Shown in pieces: positions 17,373 to 27,336 of a stretch of DNA of 64,000 nucleotides (positions are counted from its first letter, which is position 1; the number at the start of each line of letters is the position of its first letter). Source of the stretch: Vibrio albus (GTDB lineage Bacteria; Pseudomonadota; Gammaproteobacteria; Enterobacterales; Vibrionaceae); assembly GCF_003144035.1 (NCBI RefSeq), contig NZ_QFWT01000004.1:124001-188000 (forward strand). Direction: 5' to 3'. The notes under the pieces were generated by a model. It searched no databases, was not told where the DNA came from, and saw only the letters and a program-made list of their open reading frames with translations. The translations under genes and the position numbers were made by a program.

Positions 17373-19136
17373 ATGCATTGCGCAAGTCCATTTCGTCTTC
17401 CAAGAAAAACACCATTTGGTATAGGTGAAAGCTTTGCCGAGTGGGCAACCGGATTAAGTAAATTAGACAAATTTTATGCCCAGCGCCCTGCGGGACTCGA
17501 TACCCAGGGCTTTCTCCGTTTTACGCTGGATATTCTGAATATTGATTATCAGGTGGTTCGCGGTTCACTGAATAATGTCCCGGAAACAGGAGCCACCGTC
17601 GTGGTTGCCAACCACCCTCTGGGCTGTGTCGAAGGCGTCATCCTGGCGGAAATGCTGCTTACCGTTCGTAGTGATATTCAGATCTTAGCGAACCAGTATT
17701 TGAAAACCGTTCCTGAGTTGGATCAGCTGTTTATTGGTGTGGACGTGTTTGAAGGACAACATGCACATAAAGCCAATATGAAAGCCCTGCGCGCGGCCAA
17801 CAAACACCTTGCCGACGGCGGACTTCTGCTGATGTTCCCGGCCGGAGAGGTCTCTCAGCTGGTCGACAGAAAGCAGAAAAAACTCGAAGACAAAGAGTGG
17901 AGCCGTTCTGTCAGCTCGCTGATACGAAAGAACAAGGCCGTGACCGTGCCAATGTTTATCAACGGTCATAATTCCCGCCGTTTCTATATGGCTGGCAAGA
18001 TCCACCCACTGCTGCGTACCCTGATGCTGGGCCGGGAACTGCTGAATAAAAAACAGGAAAGCATCTCTATCGCTATCGGTGATACCATCAGGTACAAAGA
18101 GGTCAACACCCTGTCCGATCAACATCTGGTGAATTATCTGCGGCTGAACACCTACCTGCTGAACCGCCACCGGGAAACCACTCGTGAGACCTATCAGGAA
18201 AATATCAACGCCGAACCGGTTGCAGCCGCTCTGCCACAGGAAGAGCTGGAAGCCGAACTGCGCGCGCTTCCGGCAGAACACCATATGCTGACCAGTGGGG
18301 AGTTCGAAGTCTACTGCACCGACGCCAGCCACATCCCATCGGTAATGCATGAGATTGGACGGCTGCGGGAAATCAACTTCCGTCAGGTCGGTGAAGGCAC
18401 AGGCATGGCACTGGATCTGGATGAGTTTGACCGGCACTACCTGCACCTCTTTGTCTGGGACAGAGAACAAAAACTGCTGGTGGGTGCGTATCGTTTAGGC
18501 GCTGTCGACATGATTACCGGTCACCAGAATCTGAACGGCCTCTACTCCCGGACGCTGTTCAATTATGATCAGCGTTTTCTGAACCGAATGAACAGCGGCA
18601 TGGCCATAGAGCTGGGGCGTTCCGTGATTGCCGAGCAGTACCAGCGTAGCATGAGCGCCCTGCTTCTGCTCTGGAAAGGTATTGCTGCTTATATCCAGCG
18701 CAACCCTCAGTATACTCATCTGTTTGGCCCGGTCAGCATCAGTAACGACTACAGTCATGAAGCAAGGCAACTGCTTGCAGAGACCATGACACTGCACCAC
18801 TATGATGTTGAAAGTGCGAAATGTGTGACGGCCTCGAATCCTCTGGAAAATAAAACATCGGCATGGAATACCAGCCTGCTGACCGCTCTGGGGGATCTGC
18901 AGCTACTGTCCCGGGTTATCTCGAGACTGGACGATGGTAAAGGCGTTCCCGTTCTGCTCAGACAATACCTCGGACTGAATGGCAAACTGGTCTGCTTTAA
19001 CGTAGATCCCGCGTTTAATAATGCGCTGGACGGATTGATCGTCGTCGACCTCAGAAATGTTCCGAAAAAAACACTGGGCCGCTATATGGGATTTGAGCAG
19101 GCTGAACATTATCTGCACTACCATACCGCCCAGTAA
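17373..19136 (+). CDS. olsF: Bifunctional ornithine-lipid synthase, OlsF-like (acyltransferase-GNAT fusion)
   Basis: 587 residues with two acyltransferase parts. The N-terminal half is PlsC/OlsA-like: NHPLG with His81 near 80-84, and FPAGE near 146-150. The C-terminal part (about 290-580) is an OlsB/hemolysin-like GNAT domain (FEVYCTDASHIPSVMHEIGRLRE, GTGMALDLDEFDRHY, LGRSVIAEQYQR). In OlsF the C-terminal domain N-acylates ornithine and the N-terminal domain adds the second acyl chain, giving a phosphorus-free membrane lipid. Older annotations call this family putative hemolysin. A Pho-box-like sequence upstream supports induction under phosphate starvation. Two terminators follow. Confidence 0.87.
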   Translation: MHCASPFRLPRKTPFGIGESFAEWATGLSKLDKFYAQRPAGLDTQGFLRFTLDILNIDYQVVRGSLNNVPETGATVVVANHPLGCVEGVILAEMLLTVRSDIQILANQYLKTVPELDQLFIGVDVFEGQHAHKANMKALRAANKHLADGGLLLMFPAGEVSQLVDRKQKKLEDKEWSRSVSSLIRKNKAVTVPMFINGHNSRRFYMAGKIHPLLRTLMLGRELLNKKQESISIAIGDTIRYKEVNTLSDQHLVNYLRLNTYLLNRHRETTRETYQENINAEPVAAALPQEELEAELRALPAEHHMLTSGEFEVYCTDASHIPSVMHEIGRLREINFRQVGEGTGMALDLDEFDRHYLHLFVWDREQKLLVGAYRLGAVDMITGHQNLNGLYSRTLFNYDQRFLNRMNSGMAIELGRSVIAEQYQRSMSALLLLWKGIAAYIQRNPQYTHLFGPVSISNDYSHEARQLLAETMTLHHYDVESAKCVTASNPLENKTSAWNTSLLTALGDLQLLSRVISRLDDGKGVPVLLRQYLGLNGKLVCFNVDPAFNNALDGLIVVDLRNVPKKTLGRYMGFEQAEHYLHYHTAQ

Positions 19137-19169
19137 GCCATCAGAACGGTAAACCGTCAGACTGAAACC

Positions 19170-19230
19170 GGGTCAGGATCTCATTTCTGACCTCCCTTTT
19201 TTCTCGGAGGCCACCTGCCTCCGTTTTTTT
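19170..19230 (+). terminator. Tandem rho-independent terminators after olsF
   Basis: First hairpin GGTCAG/CTGACC (19171-19176 with 19187-19192), followed shortly by a T run. Second hairpin CGGAGGC/GCCTCCG (19205-19211 with 19217-19223) with loop CACCT, directly followed by seven T. Confidence 0.9.
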
Positions 19231-19486
19231 GTCCTTGTTATTTCAATCACCTAACCACAGATCAACTTTAGCCCCGATATTTTTGCTCCAAAAAGATCCC
19301 TCGTTCCAAAAATATTCGACTAACTTTAAATAGAGTGTTACGGCACTAGGCACTAGGCACTAGGCACTAGGCACTAGGCACTAGGCACTAGGCACTAGGC
19401 ACTAGGCACTAGGCACTAGGCACTATAAACAAAGTGTAAACACAAAAATAACCATGACATAAAAACTAACGTCAGCAGGTAACTTT
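19231..19486. promoter_or_regulatory. Upstream region of the chemosensory operon
   Basis: No gene is visible between olsF and the receptor-like gene (350 bases in all, including the terminators). The region holds AT-rich DNA to 19341, the 12-copy heptamer array (19342-19425) and a 61-base leader. TATAAA (19424-19429) touches the last repeat unit and could be a -10 element, which would put the -35 inside the array. AGCAGGT precedes the ATG at 19487. Promoter assignment is inference. Confidence 0.4.
19342..19425. repeat. Tandem heptamer array, 12 perfect copies of GGCACTA
   Basis: Eighty-four bases made of twelve uninterrupted identical 7-mers (GGCACTA, equivalently CTAGGCA). It ends 61 bases before the start codon of the first gene of the chemosensory operon. 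Perfect short repeats of this length change copy number by slipped-strand mispairing. The related heptamer CTAGAGA occurs at 53667 and 56911. Confidence 0.97.
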
Positions 19487-20671
19487 ATGGGTAAGAGCTA
19501 TTCAGCCTATATTCAGCCAGGTATTGCGCTTGTAATTTTCTTCAACCTTATTGTATTGTCCGGATCCCCATCGATCATGTGGTCGATCAATGCCCTGTTA
19601 TTCGTCTTCAGCCTGGGGCTGGCATTTCAGCAGTTCAGCGCCACACGGGATTTGAGTCTGCAACAGCAAGAAGACAGTGAACAAAATCAAAAACTTTCCG
19701 ATTCTGTCCATTCATTAAAGCAACAGTTAAACGATACCTATTCTTTTTTCAGCCAGATAGCCCCTATCTGGCAGCGCCAGTTGCGCAGTTGTTCCAGCCA
19801 GATGGAAGACAATATCTCAACCCTGACAGAAAAATTTGCCGTGCTGGCTACGGAAATAGGTCAGGTGACTCAGGCCTCTCACCTGAGTGATGAAGGTCAC
19901 GTTCTGCACGAAGACGAGCTGGATCGGCATCAACTGGAAAATGTTGAAGGTCAATTTATTGAAATAGAAAACTCCAACCGTCAACTATCGACCCGTATCA
20001 GCAATCTGACTCAATACACCACGGAACTGGAATCCATGGCCAGCGACGTGGGTGCTATTGCCGATCAGACCAGTCTGCTGGCACTTAACGCTGCTATAGA
20101 AGCTGCGCGCGCGGGTGAATCAGGACGCGGATTTGCCGTGGTGGCTGATGAAGTCCGAAAGCTTTCAGCTCAGTCAGGAGAAACTGGATCTCATATCATT
20201 GAAAAAATGGAAGAAGTTGCCGGTATTGTTCAAGAACTGAGCAAGGTGTCCGAACAAACTAACGAGTCTATCACTGATGCAATCGCCTCCAGCCAAACCG
20301 TGGTCGATGGAGTGATCGATCACCTGACTACCCGCGGTGATAAGCTCAAAGACGAAGGTAATAAGCTGCTGACCCTTAGCCTTCAGGCGCATGGTGAAAT
20401 CGAGCAGATGCTGGTGGCTTTCCAGTTTCAGGATAGGATCAGCCAGATCCTCGGTCAGGTGGTGTCTAGTATGAGCCAGATGGAGGCTCTGGCAGAAGAG
20501 CGCCACCAGTCCCGTTCAACTGACAGAATACCAGAACCTCTGAATGTGCAGGAGCTCATTGATTCGATGAAAGAAGACTATGTCACCTCAGAGCAGTTCA
20601 TTAATCATAGTAACGATGGATCCAGACGCAACACGAATGATGCCGCCCCATCGTCTGTTTCATTTTTTTAG
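19487..20671 (+). CDS. Receptor-like chemotaxis signalling protein with CheZ-like DxxxQ motif
   Basis: 394 residues. Two membrane segments (about 11-27 and 31-47) joined by only a few residues, so no periplasmic sensor domain; no HAMP; then a shortened MCP signalling domain with the conserved tip region ([20 protein letters not shown], 191-210, and [10 protein letters not shown]). Near the C-terminus is FQFQDRISQ, with Asp316 and Gln320 spaced as in the CheZ phosphatase site (QDLTGQ). It heads the operon and is followed after 27 bases by cheY. Role unknown: a cytoplasm-facing receptor, a CheY-phosphate phosphatase, or both. The tail ends in SSVSFF, not a CheR-tethering pentapeptide. Confidence 0.8.
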   Translation: MGKSYSAYIQPGIALVIFFNLIVLSGSPSIMWSINALLFVFSLGLAFQQFSATRDLSLQQQEDSEQNQKLSDSVHSLKQQLNDTYSFFSQIAPIWQRQLRSCSSQMEDNISTLTEKFAVLATEIGQVTQASHLSDEGHVLHEDELDRHQLENVEGQFIEIENSNRQLSTRISNLTQYTTELESMASDVGAIADQTSLLALNAAIEAARAGESGRGFAVVADEVRKLSAQSGETGSHIIEKMEEVAGIVQELSKVSEQTNESITDAIASSQTVVDGVIDHLTTRGDKLKDEGNKLLTLSLQAHGEIEQMLVAFQFQDRISQILGQVVSSMSQMEALAEERHQSRSTDRIPEPLNVQELIDSMKEDYVTSEQFINHSNDGSRRNTNDAAPSSVSFF

Positions 20672-20698
20672 TTTCCTATCAGATAAGGGAGTCAGTAA

Positions 20699-21067
20699 AT
20701 GTCAAAGAATATTCTTGTCGTTGATGATTCAGCGTCTATACGCCATGTCGTCGGTATCACGCTGAAAGGAGCGGGCTACAACGTACTCGAAGGTATAGAT
20801 GGAAAAGATGCGTTAGCTAAGCTTGATGGACAAAAAATTCACCTGATCATCAGCGATGTCAACATGCCAAACATGGATGGTATTACTTTTCTGAAAGCAG
20901 TCCGGGCCAATCCGCGCTACAAATTCACCCCCGTCATTATGCTCACTACAGAGTCAGGCCAGGCAAAGATGTCTGAAGGTAAAGCCGCCGGAGCTAAAGC
21001 ATGGGTGGTAAAACCTTTCCAGCCCAAACAGATGCTGGATGCCGTTTCTAAATTGATCATGGCTTGA
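20699..21067 (+). CDS. cheY: Single-domain response regulator CheY
   Basis: 122 residues, a lone receiver domain: Asp9/Asp10, phospho-acceptor Asp53 in ISDVNMP, Thr in LTTES, and Lys in VVKPF. Such a protein receives phosphate from the CheA two genes downstream. It may or may not bind the flagellar switch; it resembles CheY of accessory chemosensory clusters. GGGAG lies 8 bases before the ATG. Confidence 0.9.
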   Translation: MSKNILVVDDSASIRHVVGITLKGAGYNVLEGIDGKDALAKLDGQKIHLIISDVNMPNMDGITFLKAVRANPRYKFTPVIMLTTESGQAKMSEGKAAGAKAWVVKPFQPKQMLDAVSKLIMA

Positions 21068-21145
21068 TCAGTCAGACAGACCATGCAGGACACATCAGCC
21101 GGGGGAGACAGGCAGAATCCCCCTGAACAATCGCCGGAGAACAAC

Positions 21146-21481
21146 ATGGGCAACGTGGTGACACAACAGGAAGCAACAATAAAGGTCTCTCCCGGTAGCG
21201 AGATGACGATCTATACCGCTTCAGAGCTAAAAGAGACACTGTATAAAGACTGGAATCATGCCCGGGAGATCGAAGTGGATCTGTCCATAGTTGATGAGTT
21301 GGACAGTGCTGGCGTTCAGTTACTTCTGCAAATGAAATCAGACAGCGAGCATGCCCGGAAACCCGTACGTTTTGTCGACCACAGCCCCGTGGTACTGGAG
21401 GTTCTTGAAATGCTGAATCTGATTGGCCGTTTTGCGGATCCAATCATTCTGCCGGCAGATAACATGGAGACATCAGCATGA
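21146..21481 (+). CDS. STAS domain protein (anti-sigma-factor-antagonist type) in a chemosensory operon
   Basis: 111 residues from the ATG at 21146, chosen because GGAGAACAAC precedes it; an upstream in-frame ATG at 21083 lacks a ribosome site. The whole protein is a STAS domain with the phosphorylatable-Ser signature DSAGVQLL (Ser54), like SpoIIAA/RsbV. Its stop overlaps the cheA start (ATGA), so its production is tied to CheA. STAS proteins between cheY and cheA occur in some accessory chemotaxis clusters, but no kinase/phosphatase partner of the RsbW/SpoIIE type is seen here. Confidence 0.8.
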   Translation: MGNVVTQQEATIKVSPGSEMTIYTASELKETLYKDWNHAREIEVDLSIVDELDSAGVQLLLQMKSDSEHARKPVRFVDHSPVVLEVLEMLNLIGRFADPIILPADNMETSA

Positions 21482-23685
21482 GTGAGGAAGCCAAACAGAT
21501 ATTCGTTCAGGAATCAGAAGAACTGCTTCAGGAAATGGAAGACGCTCTGCTGATGATGGAAGAAGATCCGGATAACGCCGAGCACCTGAACAGCGTTTTC
21601 CGGGCCATGCATACCATCAAAGGATCGGGCGGAATCTTCGGTTTTAATTTTATCGTCAGCTTTACTCACCCGCTGGAAAGTGAATTAGACAGAGCCCGCA
21701 CGGGAGAACGTGCGGTTGATCAGGAGCTGATCGCCCTGTTACTGAAATGTAAGGATCATACTGCCGCTCTGGTCGAATTTGCTGCTCAGTCCGCTGATGC
21801 CCCCCTTCCTCTGGAACTACAAAGAGCCGGAGATCACCTTATCGATCAGCTCAATGGAACAGGACACTCCCCCTCTCCGGATGGAACGGCACTCGCCGCT
21901 AGCACGGAAAGTCCGGTAGAAACTCTGTTTAAAGAGCGGGAAGATACCGACAGCCTTTGGCTGATCTCTCTTGATTTTAAGCCTGATACGTTCAGAAACG
22001 GATTCGATCCGCTCTCTTTCATCCGCTATCTGAGTAACCTTGGCGAGGTGATCAAGGTCATCACCATTTACCAGTTGGACGAAACCGGTGAAGAGATGGA
22101 TCCGGAAAGCTGCTACCTGTCATTTCGTATCGCATTTAGCAGTACCGCCAGCAAAAGCGAAATCTATGACGTATTCGAATTTGTGCAGGAAGACTGTTCC
22201 ATTCGGATCCTTTCTCCACAATCGAAACAATCTGAATATCTTAATCTGCTCGATAATATACCGGACAGCAGTTGTCAGTTATTAGGTGAGCTTCTCCTTA
22301 GTATCGGAAGCCTGACTCAGGCGGAACTGGATCAGGCACTGAGCACTCAGAGCAGCAGCCAGCCGGAAGCAGCAAAAAAACAGATTGGTAAGATCCTGGT
22401 TGAGCAGCAATCCGTAGACAAGAGCACAGTGAAAGAAGCGCTGCATAAGCAAGAGCAAATTAAAGAAAAAGTCACGAAAGAAGCCCGATCCATTCGGGTC
22501 GATGCACAAAAGCTTGGTCAGTTGATCAATCTGGTAGGGGAGCTGGTTATTTCCAGTGCGGCCATCCGTACCCAGATACGGGCATTAAGTCTCCCGACCC
22601 TTAACGATGCCGCTTCCAGTATGGAAGTGCTGGTTGAGGAAATCCGTGATACCGCCCTTCAGCTGCGCATGGTCCAGATTGGCGATACTTTTTCCCGCTT
22701 TAAACGTGTCGTCCGGGATGTCAGTAAAGAACTGGGGAAAGAGATCGAACTGGTGATCAGCGGTGGCGAAAGTGAACTCGATAAATCCGTGGTCGAAAAG
22801 ATCAATGATCCCCTGACTCATCTGGTGCGGAACTCCCTCGATCACGGTATCGAGCCTCCGGATCAACGTGTGGCTGCCGGAAAACCCGCCAAAGGCACTT
22901 TAACCCTGAATGCTTATCATGATTCCGGGCATATTGTGCTCGAAGTGTCCGATGACGGGGCTGGTCTGGACGTAAAGAAAATACGCGAAAAAGCCGAGGT
23001 TATCGGGCTGGTCACGCCAGATCAGGTCCTGAGTCATCGGGAGCAACTACAACTGATCTTTGAACCCGGTTTAAGCACGAAGAAAGAAGCCTCTAACCTC
23101 TCCGGACGCGGGGTCGGCATGGATGTCGTGAAACGAAATATCGAATCGTTACGCGGAGCCATTGAACTGGAAAGTGAGCGGGGCAAAGGCACTCGAGTGA
23201 CCATTCGCCTGCCTCTGACCCTGGCGATTATTGACGGTTTTCTGGTCGGTATTGAACGAGAATCCTACATTATTCCACTCAGTATGGTTCAGGAATGCGT
23301 TGAGTTCGGCGCAGAACAACTGGAGCACCAGGGCAACTACGTGAACTTTCGCGGAGAAGTGATGCCCTTTATTCACCTGAGGCATTTCTTCGGGCTACCA
23401 CCAGCGGATCGGCAACAACGGGAGTCACTGGTTATTGTCCGCTTCGGCCGTACCCGTGCAGCTCTGGTGGTTGACGCTCTGCTGGGTGAGCAGCAAACCG
23501 TCATCAAGCCGCTGGGAGCGGTATTCCAGAACTTGTCCGGTATCAGCGGAGCCACCGTACTTGGATCCGGAGATATTGCACTGATTCTGAGTGTTCAGGA
23601 ATTGATAGAACGGGCTGAACAGTACGCTGAACAGATCCATACCTCTGAATCCGGTTCCTGTAAGCCATCTCTGTACCATCATTAA
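21478..23685 (+). CDS. cheA: Chemotaxis histidine kinase CheA
   Basis: 735 residues: N-terminal Hpt domain (1-105) with phospho-acceptor His45 in AMHTIKGSGG; a variable middle (about 130-330) carrying an acidic region in place of a classic P2; dimerisation domain (about 340-410); HATPase domain (LVRNSLDHGIEPPDQR, DDGAGLD, GRGVGMDVV); and a C-terminal CheW-like domain (about 595-725). It phosphorylates CheY and CheB when coupled by CheW to receptors. It overlaps the STAS gene by 4 bases and is followed by cheW after 18 bases. Confidence 0.95.
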   Translation: MSEEAKQIFVQESEELLQEMEDALLMMEEDPDNAEHLNSVFRAMHTIKGSGGIFGFNFIVSFTHPLESELDRARTGERAVDQELIALLLKCKDHTAALVEFAAQSADAPLPLELQRAGDHLIDQLNGTGHSPSPDGTALAASTESPVETLFKEREDTDSLWLISLDFKPDTFRNGFDPLSFIRYLSNLGEVIKVITIYQLDETGEEMDPESCYLSFRIAFSSTASKSEIYDVFEFVQEDCSIRILSPQSKQSEYLNLLDNIPDSSCQLLGELLLSIGSLTQAELDQALSTQSSSQPEAAKKQIGKILVEQQSVDKSTVKEALHKQEQIKEKVTKEARSIRVDAQKLGQLINLVGELVISSAAIRTQIRALSLPTLNDAASSMEVLVEEIRDTALQLRMVQIGDTFSRFKRVVRDVSKELGKEIELVISGGESELDKSVVEKINDPLTHLVRNSLDHGIEPPDQRVAAGKPAKGTLTLNAYHDSGHIVLEVSDDGAGLDVKKIREKAEVIGLVTPDQVLSHREQLQLIFEPGLSTKKEASNLSGRGVGMDVVKRNIESLRGAIELESERGKGTRVTIRLPLTLAIIDGFLVGIERESYIIPLSMVQECVEFGAEQLEHQGNYVNFRGEVMPFIHLRHFFGLPPADRQQRESLVIVRFGRTRAALVVDALLGEQQTVIKPLGAVFQNLSGISGATVLGSGDIALILSVQELIERAEQYAEQIHTSESGSCKPSLYHH

Positions 23686-23703
23686 CCATAAGGACTCTGT
23701 ATC

Positions 23704-24285
23704 GTGACCCAAGAAATAACAGATACCCGTGACCCAACCGCAGTGTCCGCCGCCGCCAGCGTGACACAGTACCTGACTTTTATCTGTTCCGGTGAAAGGC
23801 TTGCTGTCGAAATTCTCGATGTCAAAGAGCTGCTGGAAATGACGAACATGACCCGGGTGCCAATGACGCCAGAATTTATCCGTGGGGTAATCAACCTGCG
23901 CGGCAGTGTCGTTCCGGTTGTCGATCTTTCTGCCCGTCTGACCGGAAAAGTATGCTCACTCACCAAACGCAGTTCTATTGTGCTGGTAGAAGTCACGCAG
24001 GATGAACATACACAGATACTGGGAATGCTGGTCGATGAGGTGAGCGAAATACTGGAAATCGATTCCAACCATATTCAGCCACCACCCAGCTTTGGCGCTC
24101 ATATCCGTACCGACTTTATCCGTGCGATGGGCAATGTTAACGGGGAATTTATTATCCTGCTGGCGATCGATAAGGTGTTGTCGGTTGAAGAGTTATCCTC
24201 ACTGGAAGCGCTTGCTCACCAAAGCAGTCAGCCAGAATACCGACCGGACCAGACTCCCTCGGTGAAACAGCAGGAACAGTTATAA
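23704..24285 (+). CDS. cheW: Chemotaxis coupling protein CheW
   Basis: 193 residues starting at GTG 23704 with AAGGAC upstream. A single CheW domain (about 20-165): YLTFICSGERLAVEILDVKELLE, PEFIRGVINLRGSVVPVVDLSARL, and the GMLVDEVSEIL segment. It links CheA to the MCP encoded next. The C-terminal 20 residues are a polar extension. Confidence 0.93.
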   Translation: MTQEITDTRDPTAVSAAASVTQYLTFICSGERLAVEILDVKELLEMTNMTRVPMTPEFIRGVINLRGSVVPVVDLSARLTGKVCSLTKRSSIVLVEVTQDEHTQILGMLVDEVSEILEIDSNHIQPPPSFGAHIRTDFIRAMGNVNGEFIILLAIDKVLSVEELSSLEALAHQSSQPEYRPDQTPSVKQQEQL

Positions 24286-24347
24286 CACATTGAAGTAAAA
24301 AGGTTATATCAACGTAGAATGATAGATAACGCTCTGGAGTAATAACT

Positions 24348-26288
24348 ATGTTAAACAAACTCAGACTTGGCACACAAATCGGCTCAGGATATGGCTTACT
24401 GATTATCCTGCTGGTGATTGTCTCCTCTTCCGCCTACCTCGGACTAACCAATGCAGTACAAGGGTTCAGTAACTTTCAGGGGCTGGCTCAGAACACGAAC
24501 CTCGCCTCTACCATGGAGTCGAGCATGCTGGAAGCCAGGTTGTACGCACTTGACTACCTGCGCACCCATTCAGATAAAAGCAAAAAGGCGTTTGAAAATC
24601 ATCTCCAGAGCCTGGAAGGTATCATCCATGAAAGTGAAAGAAATATTACTCATCCGGAACGGGCCAAAAAGATTACTCAGGTTGATACATTGTTCAAGAC
24701 CTATCAACAGGCCTTTGTTGAAGTCAGCCGATTGAATAACCGCCATGATGAGCTTCTATACGACATTCTTACCCCTCTGGGCTGGGAAATGACCGATGCC
24801 CTGGCCAGTATTGCCGATTCATCTTATCTGGACGGTGAAACCAATATCACGGTCCAGGCCCTTCAGGCCAACACCTCCCTGCTAAGGGCACGGCTGCAGA
24901 TTATGAAGTACCTTGATGCCAATAAACAGGCCGATTTGGACAGAGCCTTCGCTGAGTTGAATGGCACGCTGGCCGATAAAGTCAGGATTCTGGATACATT
25001 AATCCACGATCGGGACAGACGTGATCAACTGAATATCTTCAGCCGGGCACGTGAAGAGTACGTTACCGGCACAAAAGAGATCAATCAGATTGTGATTGAT
25101 CGCAATAACCTGGTACAAAGTGAGCTGGAAAGGATTGGTCCTATTGTTGCTGCAGATGCTGAAGCGGTGAAATCCTCGATTCAGGTTGAGCAAATCGACC
25201 TGGGAAATCAGGTGAATCAGGTGAACACCCGCACGATTAATACCGTGCTCTGGGTCAGTGGCGTCGCGGTTCTGGCCGGCATCATCCTCGGTTATATACT
25301 TACCCGGATCATCCGACGTCCTCTTGGCGGTGAACCAAGAGAAATGCAGGATATTGCCCGTAAAATCGCTGACGGGGATCTGACCATTAAATTCACCAAC
25401 CCGGATAAAGCGATGGGCGTGTACGGTGCCATGATGGATATGACCAATGGCCTGAACGAAGTGATCCAGCAGGTTCGTTCCGGCTCCAATAACCTCAGCA
25501 CCGCCTCTCAACAGGTCAACGCGACCGCACAAGGTATCAGCCAGGCCGCGACAGAACAGGCATCCGGCGTAGAGGAAACCACAGCGGCCGTCGAACAGCT
25601 TAATGCTTCCGTACAGCAAAATACTGAAAATGCGCGAGTAACCAATAATATGGCCACCACCGCCGCCCAACAGGCAGAAGAAGGTGGGCAGGCCGTGGTG
25701 CAAACCGTCGAAGCGATGAAAAAAATCGCAGACAAAATCAGCCTTATTGAAGATATCGCCTACAAAACCAATCTGCTGTCTCTGAACGCCGCCATCGAAG
25801 CGGCACGGGCAGGAGAGCACGGTAAAGGCTTCACCGTGGTGGCCTCTGAAGTCCGTAAGCTGGCAGAAAACAGCTCAACGACGGCTCAGGAGATCAACGA
25901 ACTGGCGACCCGCAGCGTAGGTATCGCGGAAAATGCCGGTAACCTGATAGCCGAAATTGTACCGAGTATTAAGAAAACGGCGGATCTGGTGGAAGAAATT
26001 ACCGCATCGTCTGAAGAACAGGCATCGGGGATTGCCCAGATTAATGAGTCTATGATGCAGTTGGATAAAGCCACTCAGCAGAATGCTTCCGCATCTGAAG
26101 AGCTGGCCGCAACAGCGGAAGAACTCAGTGGTCAGGCAACTCAGCTCATTCAGGCTGTCGCCTTCTTTAAAGTACAAGATCTGATAAAAGGTGTGTCCCC
26201 CAATATCATGACGCAGTCGATACCACAGACATCAGCACGCAGGGCAGAAAATGTCGATCTGGATAACGCTGAATTTGTCAGCTTCTAG
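24348..26288 (+). CDS. Methyl-accepting chemotaxis protein with helical periplasmic sensor
   Basis: 646 residues: TM1 (about 10-32), a predominantly helical periplasmic domain of about 255 residues (possibly of the helical bimodular type), TM2 (about 305-325, [17 protein letters not shown]), HAMP, and a full MCP signalling domain with the tip [21 protein letters not shown]. Glu/Gln-rich methylation-type helices flank the tip. The ligand is not predictable. The sensor size fits HBM-type receptors for organic acids, but this is only a resemblance. GGAGTAATAACT precedes the ATG. Confidence 0.92.
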   Translation: MLNKLRLGTQIGSGYGLLIILLVIVSSSAYLGLTNAVQGFSNFQGLAQNTNLASTMESSMLEARLYALDYLRTHSDKSKKAFENHLQSLEGIIHESERNITHPERAKKITQVDTLFKTYQQAFVEVSRLNNRHDELLYDILTPLGWEMTDALASIADSSYLDGETNITVQALQANTSLLRARLQIMKYLDANKQADLDRAFAELNGTLADKVRILDTLIHDRDRRDQLNIFSRAREEYVTGTKEINQIVIDRNNLVQSELERIGPIVAADAEAVKSSIQVEQIDLGNQVNQVNTRTINTVLWVSGVAVLAGIILGYILTRIIRRPLGGEPREMQDIARKIADGDLTIKFTNPDKAMGVYGAMMDMTNGLNEVIQQVRSGSNNLSTASQQVNATAQGISQAATEQASGVEETTAAVEQLNASVQQNTENARVTNNMATTAAQQAEEGGQAVVQTVEAMKKIADKISLIEDIAYKTNLLSLNAAIEAARAGEHGKGFTVVASEVRKLAENSSTTAQEINELATRSVGIAENAGNLIAEIVPSIKKTADLVEEITASSEEQASGIAQINESMMQLDKATQQNASASEELAATAEELSGQATQLIQAVAFFKVQDLIKGVSPNIMTQSIPQTSARRAENVDLDNAEFVSF

Positions 26289-26319
26289 GATCAGTGTTCT
26301 GAAATGTGTTCGTGTTTCT

Positions 26320-26351
26320 CCGGTTACTCAGCTTTATTAAAGGGTAACCGG
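26320..26351. other. Stem-loop between mcp and cheR
   Basis: CCGGTTAC (26320-26327) pairs with GTAACCGG (26344-26351) across a 16-base loop, followed by AAAAATT rather than a T run. It may trim or partly terminate the message between the receptor and cheR rather than stop it fully. Confidence 0.5.
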
Positions 26352-26376
26352 AAAAATTGCAGAGTAGTTATCACCA

Positions 26377-27270
26377 TTGAAAAAGCCGGTACGTAATTTG
26401 TTCTCAAATCTCAGTCTCTCAGATAACGACGGATGGAGGCTGGAGTCAGCGGGTGGCCGCCTTGCAGAGATCAACCCAATCACACAGTATGAATTTCTAC
26501 TGTTCAGGGATCTTCTCTACAATCAGGTAGGCATCAATCTGACCCCGGCCAAAAAAAGCCTGTTGGAAACCCGTCTAAGCAGTCGCCTGGTTCGTCTGGG
26601 ACTGAGTACATTCTTTGACTACTACCAGCTCGTCCTCAGTGGACAGGGAGAAAACGAACTTCAAACCCTGATCGACCTTCTGACGACCAATGAAACCTTT
26701 TTCTTCCGGGAGCCCGCCCACTTCGATTATCTCAGGGAAAAAATACTGCCGCAGTACCGCTATATACCATTACGGGTCTGGAGTGCCGCCTGCTCGTCCG
26801 GCGAAGAACCTTACAGCCTGGCCATGCTGCTACACGATCAGCATGAAGGAGCCAGTTGGGAGCTGACCGGCTCTGATATCAGTCAGCGAGTTTTGGAAAA
26901 AGCGAAAACCGGCCATTATCAAATGATACGCCACGAAGGGATACCTCAGCCCTATCTGAAAAAATACTGCCTGCGCGGAACCGGCTCTCAGGATGGCACC
27001 CTATTGATCAATAAAGCACTGAGGGAACGGATACAATTCCGTCAGGTCAACCTGAATGCCCAATTAACCACAATGGGCCAATTTGACATTATTTTTCTGC
27101 GTAACGTATTAATTTACTTCAATCAGGAGAAAAAGGCCGACATTGTAAAAAGGATCGCCAATCAACTAAAAGCGGGGGGTTACCTGTTTATCAGCCACAC
27201 CGAAAACCTTCAGGGCATTGATGCCGGTCTGAGAATTATCCGTCCTTCTATTTTCAGGAAGCTGGGCTAA
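26377..27270 (+). CDS. cheR: Chemotaxis protein methyltransferase CheR
   Basis: 297 residues. An N-terminal helical CheR domain (about 30-95) is followed by the SAM-dependent methyltransferase domain with VWSAACSSGEEPYSLAM, DISQRVLEKAK and FDIIFLRNVLIYF. It methylates glutamates of the adjacent receptor. The only in-frame starts are non-ATG: TTG at 26377 is used here, with a weak AGAG upstream, so the exact N-terminus is uncertain. Confidence 0.9.
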   Translation: MKKPVRNLFSNLSLSDNDGWRLESAGGRLAEINPITQYEFLLFRDLLYNQVGINLTPAKKSLLETRLSSRLVRLGLSTFFDYYQLVLSGQGENELQTLIDLLTTNETFFFREPAHFDYLREKILPQYRYIPLRVWSAACSSGEEPYSLAMLLHDQHEGASWELTGSDISQRVLEKAKTGHYQMIRHEGIPQPYLKKYCLRGTGSQDGTLLINKALRERIQFRQVNLNAQLTTMGQFDIIFLRNVLIYFNQEKKADIVKRIANQLKAGGYLFISHTENLQGIDAGLRIIRPSIFRKLG

Positions 27271-27336
27271 CTCTCAGTATTAAACTGGTAGCAAGGTAAT
27301 GTATTCAATAACAAAGACACAAACCGGAAATTCGCT

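Noticed and set aside
19342-19425. Tandem repeats as a CRISPR array
   Set aside because: The units are 7 bp with no spacers, and no cas genes are present. The same holds for the arrays at 53667 and 56911.
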